The translations under genes and the position numbers were made by a program. From Bacteriovoracaceae bacterium (GTDB lineage Bacteria; Bdellovibrionota; Bacteriovoracia; Bacteriovoracales; Bacteriovoracaceae): a stretch of 10,386 nucleotides of DNA. The first letter of the stretch is position 1, and every line of letters starts with the position of its first letter. The stretch lies in contig CANFNN010000079.1 of NCBI GenBank assembly GCA_947448095.1, positions 1 through 10,386 of the forward strand, written 5' to 3'. This document shows positions 6,003 through 10,386 of this stretch, piece after piece. Under the pieces are notes generated by a model. It was not told the origin of the DNA. It was given only the letters and a program-made list of their open reading frames with translations, and did not search any database.

Positions 6003-6959
6003 CTAATCGTAAATTCCTGCATTCTGAGAGTAAGCGTTCATTGCTCTCTCAGCTGGAACATTATTCGTATTTGAATTTGTTCCGTTATTTAATTGTATCG
6101 AACCATTTCGCCCCGACAAGCCGGAATTTAATGCCTGTGCTGCGTTGACAGAAGCTGCGTTATCTACCTGATGAGTTTGTGTATCAGCAGTATGAAAACT
6201 TGCAACATCTCTCAAGAAAACTTTCTGTCCATCAACAGTTAAAACAGGTTCACCCTGATCAAACGTTACGCTTTGGACAGTACCAGTGGCCTCAGTTCGT
6301 GTTCCCACTTCCTGACCCATATCATCCCAAGCTTTTACTTGTGCTGTATATTTACCTTTCACGGCCGGAGTTCCATCCAGCGCTACTCCATCCCAAGTCA
6401 CTTGATGAGCACCTTCGGATAAACCTTCTTTCCAGATTTCACCCGCAACGTTATTCTTCGAATCAAGAATTCGAATCATGACTTTATTTGCCTGACCATC
6501 AAGTTTGAACAGAACTTCACTTGGGTCACCACTTTCTTTAAGATTCATCGTTGAACCAGTGGTTACAACTTTTTTCCCAACGAAAGAAGCGGCATAAAAC
6601 TTATCTTGAATCGCTTGATTCTTACCGTTGTCTTCAAACTTTTTATTTAAATTTGAAAGTTGCTCAAGTTGAGAAAACTGAGCAAGCTCACCAGTAAATT
6701 TACTCTGATCCATAGGATTCATAGGATCTTGGTTTTGCAATTGAAATGTTAAAAGCTTCATGAACTCATCTTTGCCAAGTTGGTTGTGTGGACCTTCTTT
6801 GAAGAGTTCATTCTTAGGCTTGTAACCAGTTGCTTTATTGATCAGGGCTTCACGTTGTTCCGCTTCTGATCGACCTTTTCCAATCAGGGTTTTAGGCCCA
6901 ATTTGAACTTGGTTATATTGTGCTTGCTGAGCTGTTACTGGTCTTCCCATTTCAGGCAT
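6003..6959 (-). CDS. flgD: Flagellar hook-capping (scaffold) protein FlgD
   Basis: The 318-residue protein contains the FlgD N-terminal motif LGKDEFMKLLTFQLQNQDPM (61-80), continuing NPMDQSKFTGELAQFSQLEQ (81-100). The C-terminal tudor/Ig-like region (about 123-240) includes EGAHQVTWDGVALDGTPAVK (182-201). FlgD forms the cap under which FlgE subunits assemble, and it is later replaced by the hook-filament junction. It is longer than E. coli FlgD (231 residues), with about 60 extra residues before the core motif and an Asn-rich tail (about 258-318). Its ATG shares the last A of the fliK TAA stop (TAATG), pointing to translational coupling, and AGAGG lies 7 bases upstream. Confidence 0.95.
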   Translation of the reverse strand: MPEMGRPVTAQQAQYNQVQIGPKTLIGKGRSEAEQREALINKATGYKPKNELFKEGPHNQLGKDEFMKLLTFQLQNQDPMNPMDQSKFTGELAQFSQLEQLSNLNKKFEDNGKNQAIQDKFYAASFVGKKVVTTGSTMNLKESGDPSEVLFKLDGQANKVMIRILDSKNNVAGEIWKEGLSEGAHQVTWDGVALDGTPAVKGKYTAQVKAWDDMGQEVGTRTEATGTVQSVTFDQGEPVLTVDGQKVFLRDVASFHTADTQTHQVDNAASVNAAQALNSGLSGRNGSIQLNNGTNSNTNNVPAERAMNAYSQNAGIYD

Positions 6960-8188
6960 TAGGCCGCCTCTTGTTCTTTAAGAATATTCCAAAGATCCTG
7001 GCGACGATCAGATTCATGACGTCTTTGATTTTGCTCAGAACCAAATTGTTTCTCTTGACCTGCTCCACCGCGACCAGACTGACTTCCAAAATCGAAATCA
7101 TTTTTGGCTGTTTGAGACGGTGTTTCAACTTTAAGATCAGAGACGTTAATACCTGAACTTGTTAAGTGAGAAAATAAATCTTTTGAATTTGCTTGGAAGA
7201 AATTTTTCCCATCAACTGAATGAGTCGCAATATTGATGGCAATTGAATCCTGACCGGCGGCCAGTTTATTCACCGTAATATCAATCATACCCAACTGATC
7301 ATGATTCACTCTCATATTAACAGTTGGCTCTTTAGCCGCTTTGGCCTGAACAATATAATCAGTGATCTGAGTCATGATCTGATTTGGATTATCAGTCTTG
7401 ATGTCAGACATGTTGAAAGTTTTAATCGGAGCTTGAGCTTCGTTAACTTTTGCATTCGTACTCAAATCGGCTTGAGCGTTTAAAATGAATTGTTGAGAAT
7501 TCATAGAAGAGCCACCTGTACCAGACTCAGCTGATCCAAGCTCATTAATGATTTGAGTTGAAGTCAAACCAGTCTCAGCGCCGGCCTTACCGGTAGCAGC
7601 TTTATTCGGCATACCGTAAGCAGAAGCATTATTCATTGATTTTTTTACAGCAAGATTTTTCTGAGCAACAAAATCGTCCATGTTTATTAACTGTGGGTCA
7701 ATTTCGGCTTGTGCGAGATCTAAAGCTGGTGCGCGAGAAGATTGAACTTGAGGCGTTTTAAGCAAGGCCTGAGAAATCTCAGCTTCTACTTCTGCATTGA
7801 TTTCAGGATTAGCTTCACCCTGGGCAAGTTTTAAGATTTGCTCGTTAGTCAATTCAACCGGAACTTCAGTTGTCTCTGGTTGAATAATTTTATCCACTCC
7901 TAGGATTAGAGCAGAGTCAAAAACTTTGGGACTTACGGAATCAGTTTCAGGAGTTTTATTAGTTGCCGACGGTGTTACCAGCATCTGCTCTTGAGAAACT
8001 TCAACAGGCTTAACTTTAAGATCAACTTCTTCAGTTGAAAGCGAAGCTTTGAGTTCACTGGCAAAATCCTCACCCTCATCTTTATTTTCAACACCATTCG
8101 CTTTGGACTTAACTTCGCCCTCAGCTTTAACCTTAGCTTTCGGAGAAGCTTTTGGTTCGATGTTTTTAATATGAGCTGACTGAATCAT
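6959..8188 (-). CDS. fliK: Flagellar hook-length control protein FliK
   Basis: The 409-residue protein has a long low-complexity N-terminal part (about 1-255) rich in Glu, Lys, Ala, Ser and Thr, as expected for the extended ruler. A C-terminal Flg_hook domain follows (about 262-355) with the core VNMRVNHDQLGMIDITVN (290-307). The tail is basic and polar (QRRHESDRRQDLW, 388-400), as in other FliK proteins. FliK is secreted intermittently during hook growth and switches the export gate from hook to filament substrates through FlhB. An AAGGA ribosome site lies 5 bases before the ATG. It is the first gene of the fliK-flgD-TIGR02530-flgE set. The ruler region is too variable to align, so the call rests on the C-terminal domain and context. 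Confidence 0.92.
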   Translation of the reverse strand: MIQSAHIKNIEPKASPKAKVKAEGEVKSKANGVENKDEGEDFASELKASLSTEEVDLKVKPVEVSQEQMLVTPSATNKTPETDSVSPKVFDSALILGVDKIIQPETTEVPVELTNEQILKLAQGEANPEINAEVEAEISQALLKTPQVQSSRAPALDLAQAEIDPQLINMDDFVAQKNLAVKKSMNNASAYGMPNKAATGKAGAETGLTSTQIINELGSAESGTGGSSMNSQQFILNAQADLSTNAKVNEAQAPIKTFNMSDIKTDNPNQIMTQITDYIVQAKAAKEPTVNMRVNHDQLGMIDITVNKLAAGQDSIAINIATHSVDGKNFFQANSKDLFSHLTSSGINVSDLKVETPSQTAKNDFDFGSQSGRGGAGQEKQFGSEQNQRRHESDRRQDLWNILKEQEAA

Positions 8189-8234
8189 TTGTTTCCTTAG
8201 TGGTCCTACGAATTATTCTGACACGACTCGGGGT

Positions 8235-8263
8235 AATAAATAAAGCGGGGCAGAAACTTCCAA
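8235..8263 (-). promoter_or_regulatory. Weak candidate promoter for the fliK operon
   Basis: On the minus strand TTGGAA (8263-8258) and TTTATT (8240-8235) are 17 bases apart, each only 4/6 to consensus, giving a leader of about 40 bases. I found no convincing sigma28 (TAAA-N15-GCCGATAA) or sigma54 (GG-N10-GC) site upstream of fliK. Confidence 0.25.
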
Positions 8264-8325
8264 AACAACTTGAGATTTATTTTCTGGGTAGGCAAATTGT
8301 GCTCAAAATTCGAAAGTTCAACCAC

Positions 8326-8341
8326 TTAGACCCATGTCTAA
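8326..8341. repeat. 16-bp dyad TTAGAC-CCAT-GTCTAA, operator-like
   Basis: Perfect 6-base arms with a 4-base spacer, the same 6-4-6 layout as the dyad at 1235-1250 but with different arms. It lies about 138 bases upstream of fliK and about 220 bases upstream of the divergent gene. Confidence 0.55.
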
Positions 8342-8455
8342 CTTCTATACACCACTATGAAAATAGGGGAAGTTCATACTTGTACTGACTGATATTAGTG
8401 TCGACCATTCACTAAGGCGCGACTTCTATCCTGGCACAGGGGGCAATCGCTCAGA

Positions 8456-8499
8456 ATTTAGACACTAACAATTATCTCGTCATATTAGTTTGTCTAAAT
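8456..8499. repeat. Long inverted repeat ATTTAGACA / TGTCTAAAT
   Basis: Perfect 9-base arms lie at 8456-8464 and 8491-8499. Inside them CTAA (8465-8468) pairs with TTAG (8485-8488) if two T bases bulge out, leaving a 16-base loop. As DNA, two half sites about 35 bp apart bracket a promoter-like pair of boxes. As RNA, it would be a 13-bp bulged hairpin. No T run follows on either strand, so a terminator is unlikely. Confidence 0.65.
8459..8488 (+). promoter_or_regulatory. Candidate promoter of the secreted caspase-like gene
   Basis: TAGACA (8459-8464, 5/6 to TTGACA), 18 bases, then TATTAG (8483-8488, 4/6). The left repeat arm covers the -35 box and the right arm covers the predicted start near 8495, a classic arrangement for repression. 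The predicted leader is about 65 bases. Confidence 0.3.
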
Positions 8500-8518
8500 G
8501 ATCGAAATCAGGCCGCCA

Positions 8519-8553
8519 TTTAGAGATAAAGATGGCCTTAATGTTGCTCTAAA
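8519..8553 (+). repeat. Inverted repeat TTTAGAG / CTCTAAA in the leader of the secreted-protein gene
   Basis: Perfect 7-base arms lie at 8519-8525 and 8547-8553, with 21 bases between. The left arm is part of ATTTAGAGA, which matches the 8456-8464 arm at 8 of 9 bases. The right arm ends 6 bases before the ATG at 8560 and overlaps the only purine-rich ribosome-like sequence (AAAGAA, 8551-8556), so folding could hide the start site. Confidence 0.45.
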
Positions 8554-8559
8554 GAATCT

Positions 8560-9924
8560 ATGAAATACATATTAAATGCAATCCTATCAGTATCCACTCT
8601 GTACTCAGCAACAGCTAGTGCAGATGTAAAGGTCTATAACTTATTTTCAGACTCAATCCCTACAACAAATTCTCGTATGAGAGTATGTACGCTTACCATC
8701 AACTCACCCGATGAAAAAACAGCATTCATCGAGCATAGTAAACAAATTAATGAATCTGTCGATTACATTGAGCTCGTTCCCAACAATAAAACCCCTCAGC
8801 GTAATACATGGATGAAGTCTGTGTGTGAACAATTAACAAGAAAGAAAGTAAGCTGTGATAAATTAGTCCTTTCTTCTCATTTTGGTCCCCGCCTTTATGG
8901 AGAATCTCGTAAAGAGATTGATTTGGACTATTTAGAATCTTTGAGTTGCAGCTCAACTTGCGCTGCTTTATTCGCTAAACGCAAAGAAACATATTTGTTC
9001 ACATGTAATTCTCTTTCAGGAACCGCCGACGATAATCGCCGTTCTCAATCATCCGGACTGCTGTCAAGTGAACAAAGCTCAACACGACAGAACTATGTGG
9101 CGATCCAAATCGCACACGATGCTTCAAGGAGCTGGGCAGAAGAAGCTGCCGAGGCCCGATATGGTAACTATTCTGAAGGAGGAAGCTTTGGAGAAAGATT
9201 TTTGATGGCATTTGGTAACTCTATTCCTGAACATCAAGTTTATGGTTTCACAAGCGTGAGTAATATTGGCTCAAATAATACAAAATTCATTCGTTCGGCC
9301 TTGAAACAAAATAAACAGCTTGAAGTAGTCATGAAATCTCAAAACATGGTAAAACGTTCTGGATATTTGTCTTTGGATGAGCAAATAAAGAAACGATGGA
9401 CCTGTAACATGCTCACGAAAAGTCCTGAAGAAGTTGCACCTCAAATTGTGAAAGAGATCTCTACACCCAAAACTGAACACCGACGTTTGTATGGAAGCGT
9501 TATTCGATTTATGACAGAATATTTTACTCCTCATCATAAATATCGAGAGGATGAAATAGAATATCCAAGTCTAGCCCAGCATACTTGGTTTCGATCACTT
9601 CAAAACAACAAGGAGCTGAGGGCCTATACGGCCGAAGCCTTGAAAACCAAAGATCTCCCGTCCTCCTCACGATTACGCTGGAGTGCCTTCTCATATAATT
9701 TAGGATGGATTAGTCAAAGTAGCTACTACTCCCATTTATCACGAGGACTATATGGCCTCATGAAGCCTCCTTACAATGTAGAGACAAGGGATGATGTTCT
9801 TCATTACGCTAAACTTTTTCCTGAAGCTGCTAACGCTCTAGGGCCAATTCCAGCGGAACTTAAGGCCAATTCTGAAAGCCGAAATAAAATAGAAGAATTG
9901 CTTCCTCTTATTAAAGGCTTTTAA
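8560..9924 (+). CDS. Secreted protein, putative caspase/CHAT-like (clan CD) cysteine peptidase
   Basis: The 454-residue product begins with a signal peptide (cleavage expected after ASA, residues 19-21). Residues about 99-155 follow the pattern of clan CD cysteine peptidases. A hydrophobic strand ends in a His followed by Gly (KLVLSSHFG, H107), an aspartate/leucine segment comes next (EIDLDYLESLSC), then a second hydrophobic strand ends in Cys (ETYLFTCNSLSG, C149), as in the CHAT/caspase 'hhhxxC-x-S/T' motif. A later segment, GSFGERFLMAFGNSIPEHQVYGFTSVSNIG, could supply the following helix and strand. Additional cysteines (43, 89, 99, 130, 134) could form disulfides. The remaining C-terminal part is not recognised. 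Fold and dyad are inferred from motifs alone. Alternatives are a non-enzymatic secreted protein or another hydrolase. The start has a weak ribosome site, and the gene stands alone on its strand. Confidence 0.6.
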   Translation: MKYILNAILSVSTLYSATASADVKVYNLFSDSIPTTNSRMRVCTLTINSPDEKTAFIEHSKQINESVDYIELVPNNKTPQRNTWMKSVCEQLTRKKVSCDKLVLSSHFGPRLYGESRKEIDLDYLESLSCSSTCAALFAKRKETYLFTCNSLSGTADDNRRSQSSGLLSSEQSSTRQNYVAIQIAHDASRSWAEEAAEARYGNYSEGGSFGERFLMAFGNSIPEHQVYGFTSVSNIGSNNTKFIRSALKQNKQLEVVMKSQNMVKRSGYLSLDEQIKKRWTCNMLTKSPEEVAPQIVKEISTPKTEHRRLYGSVIRFMTEYFTPHHKYREDEIEYPSLAQHTWFRSLQNNKELRAYTAEALKTKDLPSSSRLRWSAFSYNLGWISQSSYYSHLSRGLYGLMKPPYNVETRDDVLHYAKLFPEAANALGPIPAELKANSESRNKIEELLPLIKGF

Positions 9925-9991
9925 AAGGGCCCAGATGGGAAGGCCACAAGCTCAATTAATTAGGGAAGAATAGAAGGTTAAGGTACGTAGG

Positions 9992-10023
9992 TTGACAGTT
10001 TACTAGGAATTAAGAAACTGCAA
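9992..10023. repeat. Bulged hairpin in the spacer after the secreted-protein gene
   Basis: TTG-A-CAGTTT (9992-10001) pairs with AAACTG-CAA (10015-10023): nine pairs, one bulged A and a 13-base loop. It lies 68 bases after the stop codon without a T run, so it is a poor terminator. The rest of the 255-base spacer (9925-10179) shows no gene. Confidence 0.3.
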
Positions 10024-10055
10024 TTATCTCACCTCCTCCAATCGAATATTCTTTT

Positions 10056-10085
10056 TTCACTTTCCAATCAAGTAAAAAATATAAT
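10056..10085 (+). promoter_or_regulatory. Candidate promoter of the last gene
   Basis: A perfect TATAAT (10080-10085) is preceded at 18 bases by TTCACT (10056-10061, 4/6). The predicted start near 10092 leaves a leader of about 50-90 bases depending on which ATG is used. A second -10-like box, TATAAC, lies at 10132-10137, six bases before the ATG at 10144. Confidence 0.4.
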
Positions 10086-10179
10086 GAATGAAACTCTTTG
10101 TAGGGATTAGTGTATAGGAAAGCATACAAATTATAACAAAACGATGGATAAAACCATTCGCCAATCAACCGGTGATTTT

Positions 10180-10386
10180 ATGAAGAATCTTTTTCTAGGA
10201 CTAGTATTTTTAAGTTCACTCATAGCATCTGCCCAAGCTCAAAGCTACGAACCATATCCATGTCGTACAGGGAATACGAACACCAGTATTGACCTTTATA
10301 ACAGTGATGATCTTTTTTTTACAGGAAGATTTCTTTCACGCAACGGTAAGCCTCTTGAAGCAATTCAGTGCTTAAATAGAGCAAAA
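10180..10386 (+). CDS. Exported protein of unknown function, N-terminal part (cut by window end)
   Basis: The frame is open to the window end and gives 69 residues from the ATG at 10180. It starts with a good signal peptide (MKNLFLGLVFLSSLIASAQA, cleavage after AQA). The mature part holds Cys29 and Cys64 and the stretch GRFLSRNGKPLEAIQCLNRA, which resembles one tetratricopeptide repeat (Gly-Lys...Glu-Ala-Ile...Leu...Ala). A weak ribosome-like GGTGA lies 4 bases upstream. An in-frame ATG at 10144 would add 12 polar residues before the signal peptide and is possible. The rest is outside the window, so function cannot be assigned. Confidence 0.6.
   Translation, partial: MKNLFLGLVFLSSLIASAQAQSYEPYPCRTGNTNTSIDLYNSDDLFFTGRFLSRNGKPLEAIQCLNRAK

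Larger units (their letters stand above)
8189..8559. other. 371-base divergent intergenic region rich in inverted repeats
   Basis: No gene is supported here. The stretch separates the leftward fliK operon from the rightward secreted-protein gene. It contains six TTAGA/TCTAA-type half sites arranged as three inverted pairs (8326-8341, 8456-8499, 8519-8553). Other repeats are an 8-bp long-range inverted pair TTAGTGTC/GACACTAA (8395-8402 with 8461-8468), a 6-bp pair AACTTC/GAAGTT (8340-8345 with 8369-8374), and direct repeats of ATATTAGT (8392-8399 and 8482-8489) and ACTTCTAT (8341-8348 and 8422-8429). It most likely holds both promoters and their control sites. A structured small RNA cannot be excluded. 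Confidence 0.7.

Noticed and set aside
6179..6481. 100-codon open frame on plus, inside flgD
   Set aside because: Antisense to flgD with no ribosome site and no known motif.
8200..8388. 62-codon open frame on plus in the fliK upstream region
   Set aside because: No Shine-Dalgarno site, overlaps the likely fliK promoter region, and the translation has no signal or family features.
8432..8447. Sigma54-like TGGCAC...GC upstream of the secreted-protein gene
   Set aside because: Only 8 bases separate GG and GC instead of the nearly invariant 10, and it points away from the flagellar operon.
8456..8499. Inverted repeat as a transcription terminator
   Set aside because: No T run follows the stem on either strand and no gene ends into it.
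10029..10037. TCACCTCCT resembling the 3' end of 16S rRNA
   Set aside because: The match is only nine bases and no other rRNA sequence is nearby.

Overview
The window is about 10.4 kb of AT-rich bacterial chromosome. It carries part of a cell-shape operon, a periplasmic-folding gene, a ferredoxin, a complete flagellar hook-assembly operon, and several secreted proteins of unknown function. The mix suggests a motile Gram-negative bacterium: envelope-anchored parvulin, MreC/MreD, a hook operon containing the conserved TIGR02530-type protein, and many small cysteine-containing exported proteins. The style fits Bdellovibrionota/Bacteriovorax-like predatory bacteria, but that placement is inferred from gene style and base composition, not from a marker gene.

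Left region (1-1308): mreD (cut by the window edge) and mreC lie on the minus strand with a 4-base overlap. mreC starts at a TTG. It is the first gene of its transcript, so mreB is not directly upstream. A 149-base divergent spacer holds back-to-back promoter candidates and a perfect 6-4-6 dyad that overlaps the ppiD -35 box. Middle-left (1309-4024, except the last gene on plus): a PpiD/SurA-like membrane-anchored parvulin, then a single-cluster ferredoxin 26 bases downstream. Two small exported six-cysteine proteins follow, facing each other tail to tail.

Flagellar region (4081-8188, minus): fliK, flgD, a TIGR02530-type gene and flgE in transcription order. The first three are packed with 1-base overlap or 1-base spacing. 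flgE stands apart behind 124 bases that begin with a terminator-like hairpin, and it has its own strong ribosome binding site. A strong GNRA-loop terminator closes the operon. FliK sets hook length, FlgD caps the growing hook, FlgE is the hook subunit, and the TIGR02530 protein is a conserved but uncharacterised hook-operon member.

Right region (8189-10386, plus): a 371-base intergenic stretch unusually rich in inverted repeats built on TTAGA(C/G) and (C/G)TCTAA. It leads into a 454-residue secreted protein whose His and Cys motifs resemble a caspase/CHAT-like (clan CD) cysteine peptidase. A 255-base spacer follows, then the start of another exported protein with a TPR-like stretch, cut by the window end. 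The most interesting items are this putative secreted caspase-like protein and the repeat-rich control region in front of it. No mobile element, CRISPR array, rRNA or tRNA was seen.
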